Shown: positions 36,227 through 44,351 of the stretch, piece by piece
Layout of the letters: every line of letters starts with the position of its first letter
Position numbering within the stretch: the stretch's first letter is position 1
Source: Bradyrhizobiaceae bacterium PARB1
Lineage (GTDB): Bacteria; Pseudomonadota; Alphaproteobacteria; Rhizobiales; Xanthobacteraceae
Reading direction: 5' to 3'
DNA length: 64,000 nt
Assembly: GCA_002256345.1 (NCBI GenBank)
Contig: NKIY01000004.1
Span: forward strand, 451,876-515,875
The notes under the pieces: generated by a model
Databases searched by the model: none
What the model was told of the DNA's origin: nothing
The model's input: only the letters and a program-made list of their open reading frames with translations
Translations under genes and position numbers: made by a program

Positions 36227-36338
36227 TCAGTGCACGATCACCTGGTGCTCCGCCTCTCGCACGTGCTTGATATTCATCATGTGCTTAGGCGCGAGGCCGT
36301 CGTACCACTCGCTATGCCAAAGGGGGTGCGCATGTCCG
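36227..36338 (-). pseudogene. hdeA-like gene remnant
   Basis: In one minus-strand frame, 36 codons encode PLWHSEWYDGLAPKHMMNIK and then HVREAEHQVIVH. They align with the intact HdeA-like protein of this window (GVWYSGWYNGLGKK, NLPRVREGIHELIVYC). The signal peptide and first half are missing, and a stop stands where the second cysteine should be. It lies directly next to the araC remnant and points the opposite way. Confidence 0.75.
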
Positions 36339-36339
36339 C

Positions 36340-36462
36340 TCGACAAGCGAATCTTATCCGGTCATTTCGTGCAGACGAAGGCCGGTCGTCTTGCCACTTC
36401 GCGCCAATCGCGACCGGTCAAGCCATTTAGCGATCTCTACGTCCCGCTGATGCGTGCTCTAT
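36340..36462 (+). pseudogene. araC upstream block plus 5' coding remnant, copy 1
   Basis: Bases 36340-36425 match the region upstream of the intact araC gene (42990-43075) with few differences, including TTGCCACTTCGCGCCAATCG at 36391-36410. Bases 36429-36452 then match araC codons for SDLYVPLM (43370-43393), as if about 300 bp between had been deleted. The remnant is followed by a stop (TAA at 36461). The block is 230-280 bp upstream of the acid phosphatase gene. Confidence 0.75.
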
Positions 36463-36555
36463 AAACGGCGGCATTGAGTTCTTCGAAATTTGTGAGCCGG
36501 TGTGCCCTGACTGATATGCCCGTCATCAATCCCACCCATCGTTCCTCAGTACATC

Positions 36556-36580
36556 GACAAAGAAGAAGCCAGGAGGCTTC
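36556..36580 (-). terminator. terminator of the outer-membrane transporter gene
   Basis: On the minus strand GAAGCC-TCCT-GGCTTC forms a 6-bp stem followed by TTCTTTG. It lies 14 bases past the stop codon. The stem is short, so efficiency is uncertain. Confidence 0.45.
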
Positions 36581-36593
36581 ACAGGTGAAGGAG

Positions 36594-37601
36594 CTAGAAT
36601 TTGGCTTTTATCGCGCGCCCATCGGCGAGCGCCATGGCATTGGTATCCAACGCGACGGGCACAGACACGGTAAAATATCCGGCGGTGCCTTCCATGCGGT
36701 TCACGGCATCGAATTCACGATAGATTTTCAGGCGTGTTGAAATCGGGAGCTTTCCGACCTCGAACGTGTACCCAATCGAGCCGCCGAGTGCGATGACACG
36801 ACCTTCAAAGGCGCCCAGCCTCGCGCCTGTTCCGGAGTCCGCCGTCAGTTGCTGGTAATAGTAACCGACGAGCCCGAGCGTGAACTCCTTGGTGATGTAT
36901 TTGGTTGCTGCCCATTCGAGGTGGAATTCATCGCCGCTCTTGTAATCGGTCGCCGTGTTGGTCTGGTTAAAGGTGACGCCCACCGCAGCGGAGAGGTCCC
37001 AGCCGATGGCAGGATCTAGCCATGTGAAAGTGCCGAAGACGTCGAGCGCGGTTCTGTTCAACGAGGCGTTCGACAGTTGACCGGCGACATACGTTCCGGA
37101 CGGGATCACACCGCCGACGCCGAGCTGCCAGTGAAAATTGCCCGACTGCCACCCGACAAAGGACTGGAGAAAGAAGTCGCTGAGGTTAGCATTCTTGTCC
37201 GTCACGCCGACACCGATCGGTCCGAAGCGCGGCGAATTCACCAGCAGGTTCGCATTCACGCGCGGCTCACCAACGGGCACCGTCAACGAGAATGCGAGAT
37301 TGCCACCCAGAATCTTGGCAGGTGTAACCCAGAGTGTTGTTGGCAATTCGATCCAGCTCTGGGCCGAGACGTCTGCAACTAGAAGACCACCGGTCGGCAG
37401 AGTTCGACCGCCGCTGAGTTTGCCGTCGTAATAATAGAAATCGTTCTGAAAGAAGACGCCGGGCGGCGGCGTAATGCCTGCGCCGGTTGCGTGTGACCCA
37501 AGGAGGAAGACACCTACGCCGCCTTCGGCTGCTATGACTGGCGCTTTTGACCAGCATAACATGGCGCTGGCAGCGACCGCCATCGTCAAAGAAAAGCGCA
37601 T
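36594..37601 (-). CDS. outer-membrane protein of the MetA-pathway/phenol-degradation type
   Basis: This is a predicted outer-membrane channel of the family often labelled putative MetA-pathway of phenol degradation (SphA-like). I chose the ATG at 37601 (335 aa), with CGGAG upstream. The precursor has a signal peptide (MRFSLTMAVAASAMLCWS in part). The barrel contains the family's ALDVFGTFTWLDPAIGWDLSAAVGVTFN (in part), HLEWAATKYITKEFTLGLVGYYYQQLT (in part) and a C-terminal strand ending in phenylalanine. Members are thought to move hydrophobic or aromatic compounds; the substrate here is unknown. It belongs to the sulfatase island, 215 bp after the glycine-zipper gene. Confidence 0.8.
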   Translation of the reverse strand: MRFSLTMAVAASAMLCWSKAPVIAAEGGVGVFLLGSHATGAGITPPPGVFFQNDFYYYDGKLSGGRTLPTGGLLVADVSAQSWIELPTTLWVTPAKILGGNLAFSLTVPVGEPRVNANLLVNSPRFGPIGVGVTDKNANLSDFFLQSFVGWQSGNFHWQLGVGGVIPSGTYVAGQLSNASLNRTALDVFGTFTWLDPAIGWDLSAAVGVTFNQTNTATDYKSGDEFHLEWAATKYITKEFTLGLVGYYYQQLTADSGTGARLGAFEGRVIALGGSIGYTFEVGKLPISTRLKIYREFDAVNRMEGTAGYFTVSVPVALDTNAMALADGRAIKAKF

Positions 37602-37684
37602 CAACAAACTCCGCTTGGAAAAACAGCACAAATCGCAACAGGATCAACATAAGCGCAAATCGATATTCTGAGGCAGGATGCGTC

Positions 37685-37716
37685 AAAAAAGCTAAAGCAC
37701 GTTCCGATGGGAACGC
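37685..37716 (-). terminator. possible terminator after the glycine-zipper gene
   Basis: GCGTTCC-CATC-GGAACGTGC is a stem-loop on the minus strand followed by TTTAGCTTTTTT. It lies 100 bases past the glycine-zipper stop. The T-tract is separated from the stem by several bases, so the call is tentative. Confidence 0.4.
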
Positions 37717-37816
37717 GGCCCAGCTTCTTCAGTCACATTGAGAACACCGCAGCAGTCACTGTTCGACGTGGATCGATAACAACGACCTGCTGAAATAGTC
37801 CTCGGTCAGAGTGCGA

Positions 37817-38140
37817 TCAGTAGCACCGGCTATAGATTCGGCCGTAAGCATCGACCGCCTGAACGCAAGCGGGTGGTGCGGCGACGACGGCCGCACCCGC
37901 GACTGCTCCGCCCACGATGGCTCCTCCCACGATGGCCCCACCCACGACGGCCCGGCGCGTCGTTCGCCTTGCGACGCCGGCGTAACTCAGGGGTGTAAGC
38001 GGAGCTCCGATGAGGGCCTCAGCCGAGGTCATGAAGGTACCGCCACGCGTGAACGATGCCTGTTCGCTGACCGAGAGACACAGGATGGCCACGCTCGTTC
38101 CGAGGGCGATTTTCAATAGCTTGCTTTTCAATCCCGTCAT
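37817..38140 (-). CDS. small glycine-zipper envelope protein
   Basis: This 107-residue exported protein has an N-terminal hydrophobic segment (ALGTSVAILCLSVS). Its centre contains the glycine-zipper run VVGGAIVGGAIVGGAVAGAA (about residues 65-84), a pattern of membrane-inserting or oligomerising helices. Two cysteines near the C-terminus (PACVQAVDAYGRIYSRCY) could form a disulfide. The start overlaps the DUF2092 stop in an ATGA arrangement, so the two are translationally coupled. Function is unknown. Confidence 0.7.
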   Translation of the reverse strand: MTGLKSKLLKIALGTSVAILCLSVSEQASFTRGGTFMTSAEALIGAPLTPLSYAGVARRTTRRAVVGGAIVGGAIVGGAVAGAAVVAAPPACVQAVDAYGRIYSRCY

Positions 38141-38958
38141 TTCTTCTCTCCACTGAGGCTGATTCCCGGGGGAATCTCATCGATATGGCCGAGATCCTGA
38201 AGCTCACGCTTCTTCATGTCTGCGCCCGGCTTGAACGCGAATGCATCGGCACTGGTGTCGGCGCTCGTTTTCCAGTTGCTAATTCGGAGCGTGTATTGAG
38301 GCGCGCCCGTCACCGCTTTGGACGTGATGATGTATTTGCGCGGAATCGGCGTCGCACCGGGCTCTATCCAGATCTGCCAGTCGGCATCCGGCGTGCGAAA
38401 CGCCAGGTGTTCACACTCACGGCCATCGATGACACCCCTGCCGATATGCTTGGCGTCATAGACTCCATCCATCAGGGCTGCATAGGAATTGGCGAGAAGA
38501 AGATCGGCGCCCGGCGCCTCGATGCCGGACTTGTCGCGAAGGCGGTCGACGAGCTGGTCGATCGTGCCGGGGGCTGGCATCTGCCCGTAGGTTTTGCGGG
38601 CACGATCGGAAACGGTGAAATTGGCGCCATCGTATACGAGCTCGACGTCGGCGTAGCCGCCGGTCCGTGTCACGCGGAGTTTGTCTGGCCGATGGAGGGT
38701 GAGTTGCCCGGAACTGGCAAACTGAACCTTCTGCATGTCCGGGGTCATGATCTCGATGTCGGAATCATACGATATCGAAACATTCTTTTGACCCGCGATG
38801 TAATCGGACATCGCGCGCAGGATAGACGCAGCATCATCCGCGCGGGCGGCGCCAGCTCCGATGCATGTTGCAGATAAACCCGACGCGATCAGGAGCGCGG
38901 CAACAGAGCGGATCGACCGGCGCGCCGCATTCAAGGGCGTTCTGGATTGGCTTTTCAA
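38137..38958 (-). CDS. DUF2092 family periplasmic protein
   Basis: The 273-residue precursor has a Sec signal (VAALLIASGLSATCIGAG in part, cleavage near AARADD). The mature part matches the DUF2092 family. Characteristic segments are MSDYIAGQKNVSISYDSDIEI (in part), LHRPDKLRVTRTGGYADVELVYDG (in part) and DADWQIWIEPGATPIPRKYIITSK (in part). The fold is expected to resemble LolA/LolB, which bind lipid or lipoprotein acyl chains, but no role is established. It lies 64 bp downstream of the HdeA-like gene and is coupled to the glycine-zipper gene. Confidence 0.82.
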   Translation of the reverse strand: MKSQSRTPLNAARRSIRSVAALLIASGLSATCIGAGAARADDAASILRAMSDYIAGQKNVSISYDSDIEIMTPDMQKVQFASSGQLTLHRPDKLRVTRTGGYADVELVYDGANFTVSDRARKTYGQMPAPGTIDQLVDRLRDKSGIEAPGADLLLANSYAALMDGVYDAKHIGRGVIDGRECEHLAFRTPDADWQIWIEPGATPIPRKYIITSKAVTGAPQYTLRISNWKTSADTSADAFAFKPGADMKKRELQDLGHIDEIPPGISLSGEKK

Positions 38959-39022
38959 GAGATAATTCCTGTTACTTGTTCGTTAGCTGGGCCGGCAAGT
39001 CAGAATGATGTTGCACCAACAT

Positions 39023-39370
39023 TCATTTAGCTGTGCGGACCTTTTCAGCCTTCAGAAGAACGTCGATGGCCTTGATGATGGTCGTGCCTTGATTGGCCTT
39101 GCAGTAGACGATCAGTTCGTGAATGCCTTCTCGAACTCTGGGCAAGTTGATGGACGACTTCTTTCCGAGGCCATTGTACCAACCGCTGTACCAAACGCCG
39201 AGAAAGTTGGCGTCTTCCTGATACGTTCCGGCAAGTTGCGCGCAGGTCAGCTTCTGCACATTGATGTAACCATCCGCATCGGCATAGGCCTTCAATTCGG
39301 TTTGGGCTTGAGCCGAGCCCAGCGGTGCTGCGCACGCAACAGCAAGAACAAAAGCAAGTTGCTTCATCAT
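39023..39370 (-). CDS. HdeA/HdeB-like periplasmic protein
   Basis: Members of this family are small periplasmic chaperones that protect proteins at low pH. The ATG at 39370 has AAAGGA upstream and gives 115 residues. A Sec signal peptide (LAFVLAVACAAPLGSAQAQ) is cleaved near residue 23. The mature domain has Cys43 (LTCAQLAG) and Cys90 (LIVYCKANQ), spaced as for the family's disulfide, and the motif WYSGWYNGL. It lies between the sulfatase gene (129 bp gap) and DUF2092. A degraded second copy lies at 36227. Confidence 0.82.
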   Translation of the reverse strand: MMKQLAFVLAVACAAPLGSAQAQTELKAYADADGYINVQKLTCAQLAGTYQEDANFLGVWYSGWYNGLGKKSSINLPRVREGIHELIVYCKANQGTTIIKAIDVLLKAEKVRTAK

Positions 39371-39499
39371 TGAACATTCCTTTGGTGATTCAGCAGGCGT
39401 TATCTGCTGGGGTCGTGAAGTTCGTTTTCGATCAGGGACAGCGAACACTTTCGATCTCCGTTTCCAGCCGATGAGTACGCGACGTGGTCAAACGACCAC

Positions 39500-41884
39500 T
39501 CAGTTCAGATACTCAACCCGGAGACGACTAATCTTTCCGTTGAACGCGAATGGCTTGCGGTCGTAATACGCGAACGAGACCGGCGAATAGCTGTCACGGC
39601 CGACGTCAAACGCGTCATTGGCAGTGAACCCAAGCGAGGTTGAGCGAGGCACCCGGCCCTTGGCGACTTCCTTGCCGTCCACGCGGATGACAATGTTGAG
39701 AGGAGCGGCGTGCAGGTTGCCGGACATGCGTGTTTCGACTTCGATCTTGACCCTGCCGGTCGGCAGCGGAGCGGTCGTGTCGAGCCTTGTCCGTTCGATC
39801 TCGAACAGGTTGTACTCAAAACTGAGCTTACCGTCCTCGACCCACAGCGAAATGCCTCCCGAGATCGCGCCCAGGGCGTAAAGCACACCCTTCGAGTCCG
39901 GCTTCAGTTCTGCGTCGATGCTGACAAGACTGCTTCGTGAGCCGAGCTTCGGTGCGGTGAATTCCGGAACGGCAACGACGTTCTGCGTGTAGTCGAACAC
40001 CTTGGCTGGATTGGATGGCGCGTCTTCGGGATGGAAGACAACGGACCACAGGCCGCCGCCGACGGGATAGACCTTGTTGGCCTTCGCGTTCGTATCGAAC
40101 GTCTTCTTCATCTCGTCGACTTTTTTGGAATTGGCAGACGCGATATCCTTCGCCTGCGAAAAGTCCTTCCGGAGATCGTAGAGTTCCCACGCGTCGTTCT
40201 CAGGCGTCCATTTTGCGATCGCCGGATCGACACCTGCCCGCCAGGGGATGCGCGGTCCGAACACGGACGCTATCCACTCGTCCCTATAGATCGCGCGGCT
40301 GCCCATCACCTCGAAGTACTGTTCCTTCTTTTGTCCCGGCGCGGTTGGCGCCCCGAAGGAGTAGACCATGCTGATGCCGTCAAGCGGATCCTGTGTGACG
40401 CCGTCGACAAGCTTTGGCGGCTTGATTTTCAGGATGTCGTAGATCGTCGGCACGATATCGTTGACATGATGAAACTGCGGATGCGGTGTCTTGTTCGGCT
40501 TGATCCTGGTCGGCCAGGACACCGCCATCGGCGTGCGCGTCCCGCCGAAATGCGCCGCGATCAGCTTTGTGGATTGATATGGCGTAGAGCCCGCCCACGC
40601 CCAGCCGGCATGGTACATGTTGTCGACCTTGGGCGATCCGAGCACATCCAGGCCACCCAACTCCTTCAGGGAGCGGAGATGATCCTTGATCTCGGTCGCA
40701 ATGCCATTCTGCGCCAGAAGTTCGCTGATGGTGCCGTTCTGACCTTCCGCGCTCGAGCCATTGTCACCCCAGACGTAGAAGATAAGTGTGTTGTCGCGAA
40801 TGCCGAGTTCGTCGAGCGTATCGATCAGCCGGCCGGCCTGGACGTCCGCATGCTCGGTGTATCCGGCGAACACTTCCATGAGTCGACGCTGGAATGGCTT
40901 TTCCTCCTCGGGGATATCGGCCCATGCGGCAAGCGTTTTCGGCCGCGGCGTCAGCTCGGTGTCTTTCGGAATCCATCCGAGTTCTTTCTGGCGGGCGAAG
41001 ACGCGCTCGCGCATGACATCCCAGCCGTCGTCAAACTTGCCCTTATATTTGTCCGCCCAGTCCTTGAAAATGTGATGCGGACCATGGGAGGCGCCGGGGG
41101 TCCAATACATGAAGAACGGGCGATCCGGTGTCAGCGCACGGACCTGCTTGATCCATGAGACAGCCTTGTCGGTCATGTCCTCGGTGAAGTGATATTCTTT
41201 CTTGCCCTCGGAAGGATCCAGGCGAACCGTGTTTTCGACGACCGCGGGCTCCCACTGCGAGGATTCCCCGGCAAGGAAACCGTAGAAGTAGTCGAAACCG
41301 ATGCCCTGCCCCGCTGGCCAGTTCGTATAGGGACCGACGGCTGTGGTCTCGTTCGCCGGCGTGTTGTGCCATTTCCCGAAAGCACCCGTCGCATAGCCAT
41401 AATAGCCAAGCACTTTCGCCGCCGTCGCGGATGTGCGCGGGATATGACCGGAGTAGCCATCCCAATCATTTGCCAGTTCTGCGATCTGGCCAAACCCGAC
41501 ACGGTGATGATTGCGTCCGGTCAGCAACGCTGCTCGCGTTGGGGAGCACATCGCCGCATTGTGGAAGCGATTGTACGACACGCCGCCTTCGGCAACCCGG
41601 CTCAGCGTGTCTGTCTTGATCACGCCACCATAGGTGCTGGGGAGCGCCGGACCAACGTCATCGAGCATGATGACGACGATGTTCGGTGCATTGGCCGGAA
41701 GGTGCGATTTCGCCGGCGTCGGGTTGTAGGTCGACCGAGCGATTGTCGGACCAGCCTTGCTCCCTGACGGCGTTGGCGGGAACGGCAGCGATTCCTGGGC
41801 AACCGCAGGCGTTCCCAACAACAGGAGCGACGTGCTCATACCCATCCAGCGTGCTCTGAGATGACTATTAAGCGGCTTTTTCAT
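39500..41884 (-). CDS. arylsulfatase (type I, formylglycine-dependent)
   Basis: This is a periplasmic sulfatase that hydrolyses sulfate esters after conversion of an active-site cysteine to formylglycine. I chose the ATG at 41884 (794 aa), with GGAGAGA 6 bases upstream and a Sec signal peptide (MGMSTSLLLLGTPAVAQ). The consensus C-x-P-x-R is present as Cys113 in MCSPTRAALLTGRN. The calcium-binding aspartates are in IMLDDVG (Asp75/76), and WGDNGSSAEG provides the second metal site. A C-terminal beta-sandwich extends from about residue 560. The reading frame overlaps the end of the FGE gene by 17 bases, so enzyme and activator are made together. The natural substrate is unknown. Confidence 0.93.
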   Translation of the reverse strand: MKKPLNSHLRARWMGMSTSLLLLGTPAVAQESLPFPPTPSGSKAGPTIARSTYNPTPAKSHLPANAPNIVVIMLDDVGPALPSTYGGVIKTDTLSRVAEGGVSYNRFHNAAMCSPTRAALLTGRNHHRVGFGQIAELANDWDGYSGHIPRTSATAAKVLGYYGYATGAFGKWHNTPANETTAVGPYTNWPAGQGIGFDYFYGFLAGESSQWEPAVVENTVRLDPSEGKKEYHFTEDMTDKAVSWIKQVRALTPDRPFFMYWTPGASHGPHHIFKDWADKYKGKFDDGWDVMRERVFARQKELGWIPKDTELTPRPKTLAAWADIPEEEKPFQRRLMEVFAGYTEHADVQAGRLIDTLDELGIRDNTLIFYVWGDNGSSAEGQNGTISELLAQNGIATEIKDHLRSLKELGGLDVLGSPKVDNMYHAGWAWAGSTPYQSTKLIAAHFGGTRTPMAVSWPTRIKPNKTPHPQFHHVNDIVPTIYDILKIKPPKLVDGVTQDPLDGISMVYSFGAPTAPGQKKEQYFEVMGSRAIYRDEWIASVFGPRIPWRAGVDPAIAKWTPENDAWELYDLRKDFSQAKDIASANSKKVDEMKKTFDTNAKANKVYPVGGGLWSVVFHPEDAPSNPAKVFDYTQNVVAVPEFTAPKLGSRSSLVSIDAELKPDSKGVLYALGAISGGISLWVEDGKLSFEYNLFEIERTRLDTTAPLPTGRVKIEVETRMSGNLHAAPLNIVIRVDGKEVAKGRVPRSTSLGFTANDAFDVGRDSYSPVSFAYYDRKPFAFNGKISRLRVEYLN

Positions 41885-42863
41885 TCGTCTCTCCGTTTCG
41901 AATAACGCATCTGAACCCGACATGACTTGTCGAAGTATCGATCGCTTCCGGATGGCGGGCTGCGGGCCGATAGCGGCGGCAATAATTCGGGGCACACAAA
42001 TGCGAGCCGCCTTTGAGGACCTTCCGCGGTATTCTTATTTGAGGCAGACATGGATCGTAGCTGGCAGCCTCACGCCCGCCGCGAGGATTCCTGGGCACGC
42101 AGCAGGCCTTCGTGGTGTCTGCTTCGTGCTGCGCGGAGTACCAGTCGGATGTCCATTCCCAGACATTTCCGATCATGTCGTAGAGACCGTATCCGTTCGG
42201 CGGAAAAGCCTTCACAGGCGACGTGCGGGCGTATCCGTCCTGGTTACGATTGACCGTCGGAAACGATCCTTGCCAGGTATTCGCCATATGTCGGCCAGCA
42301 GGGGTTAATTCCGATCCCCAGGCGAATTCGGCCTGTTCGAGGCCTCCTCTGGCGGCGAACTCCCACTCGGCTTCGGTAGGAAGATCCCTGCCCTTCCATC
42401 GTGCATAGGCCAGCGCGTCGTGGTGGGTAACGTGGACGACGGGATGATCAGCGCATCCATCGATGCTGCTAACCGGACCATAGGGGTGGCGCCAGTTGGC
42501 ACCCTCGAGAAACGACCACCACCGCGACCAGTCATCAAGACCGACACGCCCGGTCGGCTCGCGAAAAACCAGCGAGCCCGCATACAACATCTCCGGCAAT
42601 ATGCCAGGATAGTCTTTTGGATCGGGCGCGGATTCGGCAACCGTGCGATATCCGGTTGCAGCCACGAACTCGGCAAACTGAATATTGCTGACGGGAGTTT
42701 CGTCAATGAAGAACCCATCGACACTGACGCGGTGAGCCGGTTTCTCTTCGGGGTAGTGCCGATCCGAACCCATCCAGAACGTTCCGGCACTCACGAAGAT
42801 CATGCCATCTCGCATACGCTCCAGATCCGTCTGAGCCGTTTCGGCGCAGGTCAGTGTTTTCAA
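41868..42863 (-). CDS. formylglycine-generating enzyme (sulfatase-modifying factor)
   Basis: This copper-dependent oxidase converts the sulfatase active-site cysteine to formylglycine. The 331-residue protein has the FGE-sulfatase fold: FVSAGTFWMGSD, VSVDGFFIDETPVSNIQFAEFV (in part), LPTEAEWEFAARGG, NVWEWTSDWY. Both catalytic cysteines are in GGSHLCAPNYCRRYRPAAR as Cys290 and Cys295. It has no signal peptide, so modification would precede export. It is the first gene of the minus-strand operon and is divergent from araC across a 380-bp region carrying the conserved regulatory block. Confidence 0.94.
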   Translation of the reverse strand: MKTLTCAETAQTDLERMRDGMIFVSAGTFWMGSDRHYPEEKPAHRVSVDGFFIDETPVSNIQFAEFVAATGYRTVAESAPDPKDYPGILPEMLYAGSLVFREPTGRVGLDDWSRWWSFLEGANWRHPYGPVSSIDGCADHPVVHVTHHDALAYARWKGRDLPTEAEWEFAARGGLEQAEFAWGSELTPAGRHMANTWQGSFPTVNRNQDGYARTSPVKAFPPNGYGLYDMIGNVWEWTSDWYSAQHEADTTKACCVPRNPRGGREAASYDPCLPQIRIPRKVLKGGSHLCAPNYCRRYRPAARHPEAIDTSTSHVGFRCVIRNGETNEKAA

Positions 42864-43243
42864 TATGGTGTTTCCAGTTTACTTGTCGGGTTCGTTGGGA
42901 AGGCGGAAGCAAAGCCGGGCCGGTGCCGACGTTTCGTGGGGCGGATTCTTCGGGGAAGCCGACGCGAGCGCCCAGCCGGTTGTCTTCCGATCGACAGGCG
43001 AACCCTGTCCGGATCATTTCGTGCAGCCGAGGGTCAACCGTCTTGCCACTTCGCGCCAATCGCTGCCGGCCATGTCATTTGCAGATGAGTTCTTGCCGCA
43101 ATGCACACGACGCGGCGACCGCAGCAATTCGACACCGACAGCTCCCGGCAACAGAACGGTGGTAGTCTCCAGGCTCGCCAGCAGCGATTCCTATGAAATT
43201 GTGGCTGATGACGAGTGCCGACTGATGATCGCGACGAGACCTA
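42864..43243. promoter_or_regulatory. FGE-araC divergent control region with conserved block, copy 2
   Basis: This gene-free 380 bp separates the FGE-sulfatase operon from araC. Bases 42990-43080 are the parent of the blocks seen at 36340 and 45452. The strictest part is TTGCCACTTCGCGCCAATCG (43043-43062), about 180 bp from each start codon. It is a candidate AraC binding site serving both directions. The rest shows nothing I can name. Confidence 0.55.
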
Positions 43244-44245
43244 ATGGCCAACATTCCTTTGACGCGCTGCCAGTTTCTTCTGCCTTTTGTCGGGATACTC
43301 GATGACACCGGTGCGCCGACGAGTTCGCTTCTGGCCAGGTTTCGGCTTCCGTCGTCGCTGATCGACAAGAGCGATCTCTACGTCCCGCTGATGCCGGCAA
43401 TCCGCTTCATGGAAACCGCCCGAAGAAGCCAGGGCATTGAGGAATTCGGCTTCCTGGCCAGCCAGCGGCTGCATTACTCCCATATGCGCGAGAAAACCCG
43501 GGCGCTGATCGCGCAAGCGCCGACATTGCTCGTCGCGCTGCGGCACGCCTGCACGTGGGCGCCGCGGGAAGATACGATCCTGAGCATGTGGATCGAGCAT
43601 GATGACGATCACGCGCGGATTTGCACCACGCTCGCCGGGACAAACGGGCTCCTGCATATGGAGCACCTGCAATGGATCCAGAACATCTTCTCCATACACA
43701 TCGTCCGGCAATTCGCAGGGCCGGACTGGATGCCGGCGACGATCGCCTTTGAAGCGCGCTACACGCCGCGTCCGGCCACGCAAGCCTTGTGGCCCAATGT
43801 GCGCTTCCTGTCAGGCCAACATGCCGCGTGGATCGACGTGCCGATCTCGTATCTCAGTCTCACCAACCGCCGGAAAGATGTGAGCTTTACGCCGCAAGCT
43901 CACGAAGATGGCCCGTCCGGCTATGACATCGTTGAGCTGCTGAAGCTGATGCTGCCGTCCTATCTGGACGACGGAATTCCGGCTCTTGCCGACGTCGCTG
44001 AAATGGCGGGCGTCAGCACACGCAGCTTTCAGCGCAAGCTCGCACATGTCGGTCTGAGCTATTCAGATCTGCTCGATACCGTCAGATACGAGAATGCGAG
44101 CAAGCTTCTGCGCGAAACGGATTCCAGGATTATCGATATCGCATTTTCGTCCGGCTACACGGATCCGGCACACTTCAGTCGCGCCTTCCGCCGAATTGCC
44201 GGCGTGACGCCGCGGCAGTTTCGCGAGCAATCGCGACCGGGATAA
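43244..44245 (+). CDS. AraC-family transcriptional regulator
   Basis: This 333-residue activator-type regulator has an N-terminal ligand-binding region of the arabinose-binding-like type (about 1-200; YSHMREKTRALIAQAPTLLVAL in part). A C-terminal AraC double helix-turn-helix spans about 235-330 (IPALADVAEMAGVSTRSFQRKL in part; IIDIAFSSGYTDPAHFSRAFRRIAG in part, then TPRQFR). It is divergent from the FGE-sulfatase operon. Two truncated copies of its 5' region lie in front of the acid phosphatase and DUF1254 genes, so it is the likely regulator of all three units. The inducer is unknown. Confidence 0.92.
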   Translation: MANIPLTRCQFLLPFVGILDDTGAPTSSLLARFRLPSSLIDKSDLYVPLMPAIRFMETARRSQGIEEFGFLASQRLHYSHMREKTRALIAQAPTLLVALRHACTWAPREDTILSMWIEHDDDHARICTTLAGTNGLLHMEHLQWIQNIFSIHIVRQFAGPDWMPATIAFEARYTPRPATQALWPNVRFLSGQHAAWIDVPISYLSLTNRRKDVSFTPQAHEDGPSGYDIVELLKLMLPSYLDDGIPALADVAEMAGVSTRSFQRKLAHVGLSYSDLLDTVRYENASKLLRETDSRIIDIAFSSGYTDPAHFSRAFRRIAGVTPRQFREQSRPG

Positions 44246-44351
44246 ACGCGCTTGCCCCTTTGCACATTTCTGCGCGGCCTCAGACACGCCAGTTGGCCTG
44301 CCTGAGAGTAGCGGCGGGGGACTTGGATGCACTAGTCCTTCGGCTTGAGGC

